From Isoetes taiwanensis (taxonomy: Eukaryota; Streptophyta; Lycopodiopsida; Isoetales; Isoetaceae), in the NCBI GenBank assembly GCA_021234155.1, contig JAJEKV010000050.1, positions 9,988,495 to 10,052,494 of the forward strand: a DNA stretch of 64,000 nt, read 5' to 3'. A program made the position numbers and the translations under genes. This document shows, one piece after another, positions 34,086 to 46,699 of the stretch (position 1 is the first letter of the stretch; each line of letters starts with the position of its first letter). The notes beneath the pieces were generated by a model. The model saw only the letters and a list, made by a program, of their open reading frames with translations, was not told the DNA's origin and ran no database searches.

Positions 34086-35490
34086 TTGATCTACTCAGCA
34101 GTAATGAAAAAAAATGCAAATGTCCAAAATAGCCCTTTTGGCGATATTTGGGGAGGCTTAAAGGGCTACTGCCTAGCCCAGCCCACTTGGGAGAACCCGG
34201 GGAGGGACGCCCATGAAAATGGCTGTCCGGATAACAAGGACAAAGGGAGAAACCTCTTCCATGAGGAAGGAGGCTCGGCGAAAGCCCAATCTATGAATCA
34301 TTTCGAGAGCCCAGATGAAGAGGCACTCAAGCGAACAATGCACCAAGCGGTATGAGCGAGGGCCATGAAGTAAATGGAGGAACAAGTGCGAAACAGCAGG
34401 CCGGATTGCCGGAGTCGGCAGCGAGATACAATCTTAACCCGGCATCCACGTGCTCAAATAGCCGGTTAGCGTGAGGAGAACGGATTGAGATAGGGGACCC
34501 GCGTACAACGATTAGAAGGCGGGCTTAAGCAGCACACTTTGAGAGGCAACGGGATAGCGGGGCCTTGCTGACTGCGAGCTCGTGATGGTCCTCCCTCCTC
34601 ACCACCATAGAGACTATGGCATGGGATAGCCGAGGGTGGCCGGGATGCAGTGACAACTATCTCAGCCTCAAGTCGAGAAGGTGAGAGTGCGCGCCGCCTG
34701 TCGAAACATCAGAGCCACCTTGAAGCCCGTGGCGAGCTAAGAACCCTCTGAGTAGGGCTGAGAACCTAAGATCAAGAATCACGGGGAGCTCCGAGCAACC
34801 ATTACCCGGCAAAGCGGGGGAGCCTCCATCACCCGAGGAGTCCATGAGCAGTCTGGCGGTGCACGAATGGGACAAGCGGCGGAGATTTCAGGGGAGCTAG
34901 GCTCCGGAGCTCGAGCGAGGCCGCCAGCACAGGGGCGGACAAGCCCACATGCCCCGATACAAGTAGCCAAAGCGGTGATGAGGGGGCACCACACGCTCCA
35001 TCTACGCGCACCACACAGCCCTTTCGCGTGAACAGCCCACACTCGGACAACATACATCTGCTGGGACAACTAATTGTTTGGCGACTCGATGAGCAGCAAA
35101 ACAGGGTTACCCGATGTCATAATGTGGTGAAATGCGTGGACTCTCGGAGGAGGCGTGAGAGGATCTCACCAGCGCATCAGGATCCGGATCTTATCTCGCA
35201 TGGCATTTCGGACTCTGATCCACATTGCTCGAACAGCAGGACTCAACGCCGCAGTCGCCCGTAGCGTTATCACCTTCCGCGATTGGCGGTTATCGCAGTC
35301 GCGTGGAGCAATTTAGCGTCAAAGTATAGGCAATTGAAGGGGACTACCACGTATGTCGACCGGATCTTACTCAATGCAATAGGAGTCAGCCGTATTGGTG
35401 GCTCAAATCCCGGTGATCCGCCCGTCCGGTGACTGAGGCTTCAGTCAGGACAAACCGGCATTTTAGGCCGGCGCTATTTGAGGAGTCGAT
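34086..35490 (+). other. GC-rich segment upstream of LINE endonuclease
   Basis: Base composition changes sharply to GC- and CpG-rich compared with both flanks. Open frames exist on both strands (plus 34,086-34,355 and 35,028-35,264; minus 34,779-35,069), as expected from GC richness, and none has a recognised domain. Its position directly before a LINE endonuclease suggests a 5' UTR or ORF1 of that LINE. This is inference only. Confidence 0.35.
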
Positions 35491-35493
35491 GCA

Positions 35494-36822
35494 ATGTCAG
35501 TAGCTGCCCCTCCGCTACTGCCACTGAGTACCCCTACTGCATCTCCTGCTCAGTTGCTCCAAGCGCTCCACCTTGCTTCTTTGTTCGACGCCTGCTTTGC
35601 TCGTACCAGGAACAGATCTTGGCGTCGCATCAAATGCCAACAAATAGGAAGCTGTGCCTCAGTTGGTATCTTGGAAATGTCGGGGCTTCCCTTGGCGAGA
35701 AGGGAGAGTCTCAACTCTATTGCACGAGATATGGATCTCATTTCCTCATGGAAACGTAGAACCTCTCGCAGGGAACCGCAGGCTTGCCCGAACCTCGGGC
35801 TATCGCATTTTCGGTGTTCAATGAGTGCCTGCCGAATGGCGAGGGCATGCGAGGTTAGTTGCTACTATCGTGCAACTGGGGCACTAAAGTCGTGCACAAA
35901 AGCAGAGGCCAATTACCAATTGCTACTTGTGGGTGCGATGCGGCATAACGATGGCAACATCCTCTTCATAGCGGCATGCTATTTTCCGCATCTTGCGAGC
36001 AACAATTTATAACACTCATTTGGATGTAGGATAGATTGGAGCCCTATGATCTATATGATGACGCCGCAACATTACAAGCAGTTGGGCAAAGGTTATGTTG
36101 CTTAGCGACTTTACTAATACCCGCGCCGCGGGGCCGAACCGAGGTCCCAAACTTTGATCCACAGCGGGGCGTTTGCGGTTGAACCCGCCGAGGGTAAGCC
36201 CGATCAAAGGATATCGGTCTTGACCATATTTAGTGCTATGGCGGTGATTGTTGTTGTTGGGTAGTATCTTTGACACGAAGTTATTTCTAATGGGTTGGCA
36301 CAATGGCCATCTTCCGGTATTTGCACTTGTAATGAGAACCAAGGAATTGGCTCCGGTGTAGTGGATTGTCACCAGCGGTTGAGGAACATGATCACTTTGG
36401 TTGCCTTTCCATTAAGACGGACACTTTCGGGGCCGAGGAAGTGGATTTCCGGACCACCAGTTAGGTGCATCTCCATTGGCAAAGCTCCCCTACTACCTCG
36501 CTACGGAGTGCCCAGTAGCGCTTCCGGACTCACGACCGTCGCGAGGGACCTATACTTGTTGCTTGAGCATGACTTGGCCGGAATTGCTGCAACTCCCCAC
36601 ACTTCAGCGGCAATGCCACGATTGGTGACTCACGCCCCGGCGGTGAGATGCTTTGGGAGAAGGCAGCTCATAGCAAACCTAAATGCTGCCACCTTCCCCG
36701 CCTTGAGATGGTTTGATGATGAGTGTCGGAAGCTCAAACGCGAACTCCGGCAAGTCACTATTCCACCTCCCGTCCACAGGCCATTGCTTGGCCTAACAAC
36801 GAACAAACATTTTTTGTTATAG
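35494..36822 (+). pseudogene. LINE ORF2 N-terminal endonuclease region
   Basis: Two long frames (35,494-36,012 and 36,295-36,822) with a broken part between. The first contains SLNSIARDMDLISSWK where 'L......LIALQET' is expected, and later NDGNILFIAACYFPHLAS, the 'ACYLPP.S' block of apurinic-type LINE endonucleases. The middle reads YDDAATLQAVGQRL and later DQRISVLTI. The second frame starts with a TCNENQGIGSGVVDC block, matching 'TC...QG.GSSVVDY', and ends with RWFDDECRKLKRELRQ, matching the 'PWFD.EC..LKR.L' segment between endonuclease and RT. Together these support an APE-type endonuclease that nicks target DNA to prime insertion. The RT is not found downstream. GC content is like LINE family A, although this piece is on the opposite strand to the LINE A copies. 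Confidence 0.75.
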
Positions 36823-38960
36823 TGTTTTTGATGAAATACAAAATGGAGGATATATAGTTAAATTGCTTGATAATCTTGCCTCTAGAATTTCAACTAATTC
36901 AGGGTTTATATATTTTTTGTTTGAGGATCAAGAGTTAAATTGTTATTCAACAATACATTATACTAAGAAGTCATATCAACCAAGTTGTACAGGTTAGTAC
37001 ATGATACTTATTATGGAACATAGGTTAACAGGCTACTGAAAGAAAATGCAATAGGGATACGCATCTATGGCTTGCCAAATCTGCTCAAAGATATTGACAT
37101 CTTATGATAAATATGTTCCCTCAAGGGAAATAATCAGAACACTTGAGGACACTTGGTTCGTATTTGTTAATCTATTATAGCAATTTGCTCCTTATTATTA
37201 GTTTATAGGGAAATATCTATCTCTTTGACATGATGCAATGGCCTTGTCGCCTTGCCTTCCTTGGCTATGCAATCGATTTGGTCCCTGAAGATCGACCCAG
37301 CTATAGAAGCATTTTGAAACATCACAATGGACATTGATAAACCAAGTTGCATCAAGACTGTGCAACTTGTTGATTATGTGCAAAGTCCAACATCGCCAAG
37401 TAATAAAGCGTAAATCACCAAACCAGTATCATCATTTCTCTCCAGCTTCCCTTTCAGTATACCGTCTAGTTTCACAATGCAAAGATTGACAACGAAAAGA
37501 TTGACAATGCAAAGATCCTACAGAATGATGCCCAACCTTCTAACCTTCTATGCTGCTTTTGGAGCAAGTTGCAAATGCCTCAGAATGATGTATACACCAT
37601 CAAATTTGTGATGTTAAGAGCAACCAAGCAGTAAATGTTAGTGAAGAGATTTCACAACCTGCATATACAACCTGCAGTAAGATGGATATACAAATACCAA
37701 TTGTACTAAGATGCACAATTCCTCCATCCACACCCATTCAATGTCAAACATGTCTATCCAAACCTATTAGATATGTGAAACATGATATGCAATTCACTCA
37801 TTAACATAGGTAGATCCATAGTCTTACTCTGATGCAATTTACAATTTAACAACATAGAGATCCATAGTCTCATCTCTGATGCAGTTCAATAACAAACAAC
37901 ATATGTGAATTCGTAGTCTAGCACATTGTATAATGATAATGTAACATAGCTCTCAAAATGAGAGATATGACTGCAATAACACAAAGGAATGGAGCAAAAA
38001 GTGACCTCCACAATTATGTCCACTGGTGCACAGAAAGAAAATGTTGTGAAATCGTGACTTCATGTATATTATCATCCTAGACACAACTGCAGCAGCAATA
38101 AGAACTCCTAAAGCACTGGCCTACATTCTACAACTGGGAAACAGTCAATGACAGAATCAAACGTCGAAATACCATCATATATTTTTTATTGTGCTATATG
38201 AACAAGTTTGATATACTACATCAACTCTACGATTTTAGCTATCCTAACATTAAAGTCATGAAAACTCTAATAAAATTTTGCCATTCAGCCTCCAGCTTCG
38301 AACTTCGATGCACCGGTATACGCTGGAGATTAAAGAAGACATGCAATAAGCGGATGCAATATAGAAATCTTGACATGTTTTGTATAGCCCGAGGACCATA
38401 AATTTGACCTAAAGAATTAGATGAATCTGAAATCTTTAACAGTCATGAGCCATGAATTAGTGCTAAATGGTAAAAGCCACCACAAGCTTCGTGAGTCATA
38501 GAATTTTACGCTTGCGAGTGCAATCAATGAATCTTATCTTCAGTCTGAACCTAGTTTCTAGCATGGAATTTTGATGAACATGAAGAGATTTCACAATGTT
38601 CAAAGTTTAAGTTCACAATGGCTTTGCTTCGCATTACATCATCCATGCGAGTTAATTGTCATATCTTGCAAAGCATTCAATGGCTGACCATTTCAAAATA
38701 GTCTCCGAAACAAATGAAAGAGCGCGGTTAGCTTATTGATAGAGATTGGAAACATGGAGAGGGAAAAACCCTTCCGTGAACGCAAAATAGCATACATTAT
38801 AGTCCAGAACCTACATTAAAAGTTGAACAAACAAAGCCCGAGTGCTTATTACAATGCCCTGATAAAACAATTCATTCTTGAGCCAAACAACAAAATTTTA
38901 TACCAAAATAGAAAATTTTGTAACATCAAAGGCATGCGACATGATGGACTTGGATTTAAA
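36823..38960. other. AT-rich, low-repeat spacer
   Basis: No transposon motif or long frame. CAG and CTG words look intact and frequent here, unlike the retrotransposon blocks. It could be ordinary intergenic or intron sequence. Confidence 0.45.
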
Positions 38961-39505
38961 ATCTTGATCTAGGATCTTACTGCGGATCTAATAAACTTGT
39001 GAAGAGATCTTGAATCTGGTGGTAGCGAAGAGGAGAGCCTCTGAGAGGCGGATCCCGAGAGCGAGGGCTGGCGAGGCGTGGCGGTAAGGAGCAAAAGCTG
39101 AGGCTGGAGCATGAACTTCGAACAAGACACAGGCTAGGACATCCCATCTAGAATATGGTCGGAATCACGAGACATGAACTAAGCCGAGCAAAGGAGCCAA
39201 ATTTGGGACTGGAGCGGGGAATAGCAGGGCCAGTCCGGGGAGCCCACGATCTGTATGGGTAGAAGTAGATATTAGTGCAGAGGCACGAACTCACGAGATG
39301 AAGTGGAACTAGGCTGAACTAGCTAAGTAGAAAGGATCTATGATGCGCCAATCCAATCATGGGTTATGTAGCTCGAGCGAGGCCCGGACAAGACTCTTTT
39401 GGCATGTGGGCTAGCAATGAGATTGAAGGAAATGCTACAAGAAGATCCCTCGAACAAAAGCGTGAAGAGTGCGGTACGATACGGCCGAGCTAGCGTCTGA
39501 AGGAT
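38961..39505. other. Unassigned GC-moderate sequence
   Basis: Probably belongs to the gypsy remnant on its right (protease side), but no motif could be read. Confidence 0.3.
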
Positions 39506-39509
39506 CTCA

Positions 39510-40080
39510 TGTCACATTAGCAGACTAGGATGCCGACCACTTTGCTTCTAGGAATGGCGTGCTTAATGGCGAACATACTATCCATGAAGCGGGGGCATGC
39601 GCACCACAATCAAGTTAGCCATCGTCTCTATCTTCCCATCCTCGACTCCAATGAAATAGAAATAAAATTCTTTCTTGACCTTGTTTGAGGGGAATAAAAC
39701 CTTCCTCACATGTGGGAGAGTTGAGCGAATGTCGGGCAAGCATGCGAGACTCATACTACTTGGGCGGGGCTCGAGCGATTTACGGCTAATTTGGAGCACT
39801 ACGGGGCATCCACGGCGATATGACCGGCTCCTCCCGCAGTAGAGGCAAAGATTAGCCTCTCTCGTCTTTTCTTCTTGGTGGCGGATAAAGGTCCTCGGCT
39901 TTGCCCGATGGAGCATACGTCCTTATAGTTGCCCCATTGATCTTGACCCGAGGAACGACCACGCCATTTGGCCCTATCTATGGCTTGTAAGCGATAGGGT
40001 AAAACTTCTTGGACCTATGCTCGAGGGAGAATGCTTTTAGGCGGGTTTATTGACATTTCACCGGTCACCGCTTGAGGCTG
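39510..40080 (-). pseudogene. Ty3/gypsy gag end and protease start
   Basis: On the minus strand a frame of 112 codons (39,916-39,578) begins with EEKTREANLCLYCG; with one shift the following reads AGHIAVDCPVVLQ, giving a complete CCHC zinc knuckle (about 39,845-39,800). The next part, RKVLFPSNKVKKEFYFYF, is a typical spacer to the aspartic protease. Further on MDSMFAIKHAIPRSK (about 39,590-39,550) resembles the segment after a 'IDSGA..NF' active site, though the site itself is lost. RT and integrase were not found nearby. Confidence 0.6.
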
Positions 40081-42730
40081 TATACTGTTTTAGAAGGATG
40101 AAGAAGAGAGAAAGAAAGAAGTTTGGTTGTAGATTATCAGCGGCCTCAACAAGATTCTTATGCATATGATTGTTGGATGTCCGTCTGAATACGGTAACTT
40201 TCAAGTACTTACCATACCATCTTTGGAAATGCGGTCGTCTGATTAAAAATGAATGGTTTTGGTGAGAAAATGCAATATATTCTGCGTGCGATGCGTTACT
40301 GATATGGTATGAGCCATATCATATGTAGAATCACATTATTTTATAAAAAATATAAAATTTTGGATGTTGGGTTTTCCCCTGATTTTCCCTCAGTAGGAGT
40401 TTCTTGGTACGTGAACACCTGTTATAGTAGATCTCACAAAAGCATTTGTGATCAGGAAATGCCTTGGCGAGCGGTTTGTGCTTTCAGTTTCAACCGATGG
40501 TTTAGTTTTAACAAGAGATGGAGAGTGTCACGAGGGGTTTAGGGTCTGTGATAGGCAACTCGATTGGATTTGCAACAAAGGTAACGAATCAAAATGTACA
40601 TTGTCCGGAAAACACTTATCATTGCATGGCTCTAATCAATAAGCACTTCTAATTCTTATCATTTTCGATCTTGCATTGATGCGAGGGGAGGCTTAAAACA
40701 AAAAGGTTAGTTGCATTCCAATATTTTTGTAGAGCCCAAGATTTATGGTTTTAAGATTTACATTTCTAGATTTGTTGTTTTAGAGGAGTTGTTTAAGATG
40801 TCGGTTGAGAAAATCAAAACCTGCTTTGTAAGGAAACGTACCTTTAGAATTTTATCGAGATATTACAACTGTGATATCACGGCTTGTCAAGGTAATTTTT
40901 TTCTCATTTTGTGCTTTTATTTGCATCGGAACCATTAATTTGAGTTAAATTCATTTACGTAATGAACGTTTTCTATAAGGTGATCGCGAGGGCTATTAGG
41001 ACACAATATATTGCGAAGCCATTGAAAGGGTATTTTTGCAATTTTGTTATACATGTATAGACTTTGATTAGAAGATTTGGCAATATATTTATTTGTAGGT
41101 ACTAATATATACTCTATTGGCGTTCTGGCCCAATGGGACTGCCTTTGTGAGCAACGGATGCGCCGATCTTTGGTATAACTTTATTTGCCTGCCCAAACAA
41201 CTGATTAACTCTTTTGTTGCCTCATGTGCCTTTTACCTACTCGACTTCAAAATTCTTTTCCATAGCGAGGTAAAGCATAATTACATTTCAAGGATTTAGG
41301 GAAAGTGATTCTACTTGCTTTTTCTTCCAGGGACAGATTTGAATAGCATGCAACTAGAGCTCATGATTTCCTTATATTTTTCAGCCTTTCCTTACATTTT
41401 CATCTTATATGTTTGATGTACGTGTGGTCTGCAAACCAAGATACTTCTTTACACCATGAATGAACTGCCACATGCCTTTAATCTCTAGTGTAATACTAGC
41501 TGCACACCAGATCGAGAGTGATAATGAGGCATATGCAGTCACTGATTGCACTTAATACTGGAGCAAAATTTTATGGCATGAATGTGTTCTCGTTTTAATT
41601 TAAGAAGTTTTGAAACCTCTGACGTTTTTTGTCCATTCCACCTGACATTCCTACGCTCAGCCTTTGTCTACATCAGGTCAAATGTGCTTAAAACAATTTG
41701 ATTTATAAGCTTATGCTTTGGAGAGGCTTCCTATCAAAGGCAGATTAGCAGAAGGGAGAAGGCAGATTAGCAGAAGGGAGAGATCGGAGAGATCAGCAAA
41801 CAGTAAGAGTCCCCTACAATTTACCATGCCCCCTGTAAAGCAACCAGAATAAGCGACCATCTGCCAGGGGAAATTTCGACTAGCTAGAGGATGTGTGACA
41901 GCGTCCATACCTGAAGCATCGACCAATGCTTCTTAAGAAGCAATCCCAGTACATTATCGACTCCAATTCCATCGATCTCAGATTTATCAAAGAAGAAGTC
42001 CATTGATTCTTTACCAGATATTCTTTACCAGAAGCATAAGCTGTTTACATATTCCAATTCTAATTCTTAAGCCTATGTAATCTTTTCCTCTGCCTAGGTA
42101 CTAGAATTGCATGGCAGCATGCAGCATTAATTAATCTATATAAAGATGCTCGCTTGATAGTACGTTTCTTGCCTGCTACAAAGCATATAGAAAATGTAGA
42201 CTGCTTCTAATTCTTTCTGTTTGGACTTGCATATGAAGCCATCTCTCAGGATGTCTTGGAGAAATTGTTGGGAAGTTAATGAAATGCTCATTACTTAGAT
42301 TTATTTCTTTAGTGTTAAAGCATGTTGAGTCATTTCTATGGGCTGTCTGTACAAGTATTCTTCCTGAACATTCTGCAGAAGATTAATAAATTGGCTATTT
42401 ATGGCAGGATGGTCTGCTGCTACAACTGGGTTGATAACTTCCAACTCGTCGTTTCTGCCTTAAAAAATCACTTGGGCCATTAAAAATGTGAGAACCGATT
42501 GTTAATTGAGGCTGTTAATTGAGGATTCTTAATTGAGGATTGTTAATCGATTTGGTCATTTGTTAGAATTGTGCAATGCAGCTTGCTTGTATTCAATGTT
42601 TATTTATTTTAACTTGTATTGTTTTTGTAGTTGTAGCCATTGCATCAGCCACTATGTATTTGTATTTGCAATTTTTTTTTACGGTTGTATGATTGTTATT
42701 TTGCTTTACTTTTCTCCTTGTTGCAGCATG
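40081..42730. other. AT-rich region without recognised genes
   Basis: Several plus-strand open frames of 60-77 codons lie between 40,309 and 41,299. One (40,711-40,938) meets a GT donor-like site (CAAGGTAATTTT, about 40,890), and TTTGTAG at 41,092-41,098 could be an acceptor, so host exons are conceivable. None has a recognised domain. A 21-22 bp direct repeat (AGGCAGATTAGCAGAAGGGA) occurs twice at 41,738-41,780, and a TTAATTGAGGATT-type triplicate near 42,500-42,545. Confidence 0.35.
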
Positions 42731-43654
42731 CCAGAAGTAAAGGATGCCATGCTAGCCAAGTTGTACAGAGTCATATTGCCTAAATGTAAAGTAATAAAAG
42801 AATGACAGCGAGGTCTGCATGGAATTGCAAATTTTGTCAACCGTTTTTCTTCTTGGTACAAAGACAAGGCTATGTGGGCATTTGGGTCCGTTGCGGGGCA
42901 TGGTGCTAAAGGTTGCCTTCAAGTACGGATGATGTAAAACAAGCATGCAAGGAAGTTTGAAAGTTGGTTCATGTGAGGACACAAGTTCGATGATATGAAT
43001 GAGGTGGAGTTAGGGATGGGCTCCCAAATTTGCACCGGCAATAGCATTATCTCAATGCGGTTGTATTTAATTTATAGTTTTCCCTTTTTTTTGCAAATCC
43101 ATGCTTTTATATTCGCGATTTTTTTCTGGCGGAATTATGATGATATTGATATACTGTTATGTATATGTTTTTGTAGGGTCAGATGACACCTCATCTTGCA
43201 TTCAATGCTTCCATGGCAATGCCACCACCACGATCTCAGCTGATTCATCCCATTCGTATAGCGCCTTAATGAAAGTCGGTCAAAACTTAAAGGGAAAGCA
43301 TCGCCTTACTATGAAGAGTTAGATGCATGATGGAAATCTGATAAAGATAACGTAGAGTTAATCTATCATTTAATTTGTTGCAATTGCCATGTTGGACAAA
43401 GATGTTAGAAGCTTTTAGCCAAATTGGTGAGAAGTGCAGATTATTCTTTTCCAACAAATGAGAAATCACGAGATTGAAAAAACACTTTTAGATGTAATGA
43501 CCAAATGTGACCATGGTGAGCTACATGGCCAAAATATGGATGTCTTATTATGTCTGACGGATGGGTTGATGTTAATGGTAGAGGTCTGCGTCAATATCAT
43601 TGTTTCTAGTGCCTATGGATCTATGTTTTTTGAAGACTATTGATTGCGGCCGGT

Positions 43655-44240
43655 TGGAACAAGGAAGGAAAGGAAGGAAGGAAGGGAGAGTATATTTTAG
43701 CGTCATGGAGGCCAAACGACCTATGAGGCGGTGCATGCGATTTTCAGCGAGACAAAACCACACCAAAAGACAAATGCTACTATAAATTGTGCCCTACTAC
43801 TTTGGGATGAAAAAAAACCTACACATGGGAGGAAAAATACGGTAGTAGGCTCACCGAATCCCCTTGTCTGTAAAGGGATTCTCACGGCTGATAGAGACTT
43901 TGCAAAATGTAGGATCACGAGGCGATGCAACCATTGGCGATGCGGCAATTGATCTTGGCCGGTGCCGCCAGGCATCTAAGATAAATGTATTGTTGCTCGG
44001 ATATGCGTATATCTTGGGACACTCTTACTTGAGGCGTAGTGCTCATCCTCCCTACTTGTCGCGTAGCAACAACGGCATATTCTCTCATGCCGGGGATTCT
44101 CTGCCCTCCATCGTAGTCCAACGACACATTTCAATTAGAGATGATGGGACACAGATCCTCCGCGGAGGCTGATAGCTCGTTTCTTCCTCAGATATATCGC
44201 GGCTCTGGAAATGCGGTGTGGGCCGTATTCGGTGTTGGAT
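43655..44240 (-). mobile_element. LINE family A 3' fragment inside hAT
   Basis: Minus-strand LINE C-terminal region. With small shifts, 44,170-43,960 reads RICV...C, then VEDEHYALLECP-like sequence and YTHIREQYIYL, the Cys/His-rich tail of LINE ORF2. The 3' end matches that of the copy at 28,363: TTTTAGCGTCATGGAGGCC here (43,695-43,713) against TTTTAGCGTCCACGGAGACC there. It ends in a GGAA-type tandem tail (43,660-43,690). The hAT reading frame resumes on both sides, so this insertion is younger than the hAT. Confidence 0.68.
43660..43690 (-). repeat. LINE A 3' tail, (TTCC)n
   Basis: Plus strand AAGGAAGGAAAGGAAGGAAG. It sits exactly where the LINE 3' end meets hAT sequence, as the ATTCT repeat does at 28,327. 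Confidence 0.7.
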
Positions 44241-45530
44241 TAACTTAGTGTGGTAGTGAGTTGATGCCTCTTTTTGGGTAGAAAGTATGAAATCGGCTAT
44301 AATAGAGGTTGGCAAAGAGAATGTCGTCCAAATTGTAGCAGGACAATGCCTCTCTGTGTGTATCCATGGGAAGATTAGTGAGGAGGAATTCCCCACTATT
44401 GTAGAACTCCATGTGCTTCACATTGTCTTGATCTTTTATTGGAAGATATTGGAAAAGCAGTTGGGTCAGAGCGTACACATGAAGGCTAGAAAAATATTAG
44501 TCTTCTTTGCCAAAGAAAGTTTTGCTAAGAATACTTTTAGGCATTTTGACCCAAACCTTGCCATTTTTAGGGCCTTGATATGACAGGGTTTGGTGGTACA
44601 TCATTTATAGGCGTCTACTTAAGGTATGGGTTCCTACAACAAACCATGGTTTTGATTATTGGAACAATTGGAGTACGATAGTAGGAAAGAAAGACCAAAT
44701 TAGTCCAAAAGGGTAATGTGTTGGATCACACTTACACAACAATCTTTTGAGTTGGTTAAAAAATTATGGAACCATTATCTTTGCGTATTATTTAGTTTAG
44801 GATATGGAGAGAGGGATGCACAATGGGCCTTTTATATGAGTTCATGCAAGAAGCTGAAACAACTAAGGATGGGAAAAGTTAAGTTATAGATGCTGCAAGT
44901 ATGTATGCCATATTCTTAGCGTTGATTTTATCTTTGCTTAGAATTGATCCATTTAAATTCTCATTTTCATTCAAAGTATTTCTTTTCTAAGTGTTGAGAT
45001 TTCATTCATCTACTTAAATTCAACCAATGATTGAGCAGAATTTTGATTTTGTGAATTCATGTTCTTAAATTGACCAATGACATGGCTGAAATTCTTTGTT
45101 TAAATTACGATTTTTTCAGCGTAAACCAAAGAGGCGAGAATACTAATTGAGTTTACTCTCTTTTAGATGTGATCAAATTACTACAAAATTGAGCCGAGAA
45201 CTGCGTTGGAAATGGTTTTTAAAGAGCGAATTCATATTGTTGCGCACATCACGAGCAGCTTCACGGCGCCACTCTGAGGCTTCTAAGCTTTGGCTATCCG
45301 TATCTTGTCACGGTATGAAGTATCGCAATCAATTAAATCTCCACATTGTAGATTCATAGCGTCGTGTAAAGTTGTAGTTTAGTTTAATAAGTAGTGTATC
45401 TCTTCCGGTTGTTCTTGGTGCATGTGAGCGCAATTGGAGTGCACATACACTTACTCTAAAGAAAGAAATCGGTTGAAACGGCTCAATTAAACCCGTATTT
45501 ATCGGAAGAGAAAATATAAGGTTGATGCAT

Positions 45531-46695
45531 AAGTTTGAGACTTCGAGGAAAATCTCCCATGAGTAATAAATTTGATTTATTAAGCTCTTTAATATATTTT
45601 CTATTTACAATTAGTTAGTAGATTATATATGGCCATGGCATGATTTTTCATATAGTTTCTAACTTAATGTGATTATGTAGGTGAATCATTTGAATTAACC
45701 AAGGCGATACATCAAGTGTAACTCCTCCTCTGTGAATTGTTAAGTGAGAGAGAGAGAGCGAGGGTGGTGAGGAAGTTCTTGAGAAGAAAGCGAGGTTAGG
45801 GCACAAGTTCAAGCACCCGGAAGGGTGACTAGAAGCGAACTAGGTGCTTGGTAGCTTCTAATATTGCATCAAAGCTCTAATAGTGGTAGATCCGCGTTTT
45901 GCAAAGAAGGCGAGGTGGGAAGAGGTAGATGTGTAGCGGCCTAGCGACGATCATAGATGAGAATGCGAGTGTGGAGGAAGAAGAGGATGGATGGGAAGTG
46001 ATGGCTAGGCATTGATCCGCGATGAAGATGATTCCATGGATAGTATCTCGTCAGGATGATTCACGTTTCTTCAATTTGGTAGCCAAGGTGAGCATATGAT
46101 TAAGAATCAATTCATATCTTAAAAAGTTTTGAAAGTTATTGCATATTTTTAAAATGTGAGTATCAATTATTTGATTTCATGTGCATAATTTGGTGGGGGT
46201 GTGGTGAATGGCCGGTGCAAACATATGGTCATTCTTCGTGTAAAACTCTTAGTAAAATGATTCTAGTTGTAAAAAGAATCGAATGGTACATTAACTAATT
46301 TGTAAAAGTGATTTCTATGTCTTTATGTAACTAAAAACGGCATTAAAACTCAAAGATGCATTACTTTTTATTGTGCTAACTAGCTACATTTGTTTAACTG
46401 AGACTTATGAATTTCTGGTTTCCATACTCATTGGAAGTAGAAATAAAATTAATGGGTCCAAATAGAAAATTTTGCAATATGATAGGTATTATGCGTATTT
46501 TAAATATGGTATGAGTACATGATCTTCTAAAACTGAAAATTTAGCAAAAAACTTGCAAATTTAGATGCGATGCATTATCTTAAGAAATGCTATGCGTATC
46601 TTAGAAATCACCGTTATAGGTACAATACCTTGATGTTTTTACTTGAATTTGCCATTTTTTGATGCGTTAAGCAAAAGTGCGTTCTGGTATGATAA
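45531..46695. other. AT-rich sequence, probably hAT 3' side
   Basis: No clear frame. A short GA run (45,747-45,765) and GC-richer bits to 46,030 may include the last hAT exon. The rest is AT-rich. Confidence 0.35.
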
Positions 46696-46699
46696 ATGG

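Larger units (their letters stand above)
42770..45530 (+). pseudogene. hAT transposase (BED, DUF659, hAT C-terminal)
   Basis: Decayed hAT-superfamily transposase that once cut and moved its own DNA. Domains in order: a BED zinc finger with WNCKFC (42,815-42,835), a broken HL..H region and SSTDDVKQACKEV (42,915-42,955); the first half of DUF659 with SDGWVDVNGRGL (43,553-43,588) and IIVSSAYGSMFFEDY (43,595-43,640); the second half with IIEVGKENVVQIVAGQ (44,296-44,345), EEEFPTIVELHVLHIVL and MKARKILVFFAK (to 44,515); a block resembling 'DGERP.MG.LYEFM' near 44,800-44,855; and the dimerisation motif CERNWSA (45,423-45,443) followed by ERNRL (45,460-45,474). A LINE A fragment interrupts DUF659 between 43,655 and 44,240. 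Frame breaks are many. Terminal inverted repeats and the 8 bp target duplication were not found. Confidence 0.85.

Noticed and set aside
34657-35069. Overlapping minus-strand frames in the GC-rich segment as genes
   Set aside because: They overlap each other in different phases, as expected where GC richness removes stop codons, and resemble no family.
40711-41299. Spliced host gene with exons at 40.7 and 41.1 kb
   Set aside because: Donor- and acceptor-like sites exist but the peptides match nothing known and such sites occur often by chance in AT-rich DNA.
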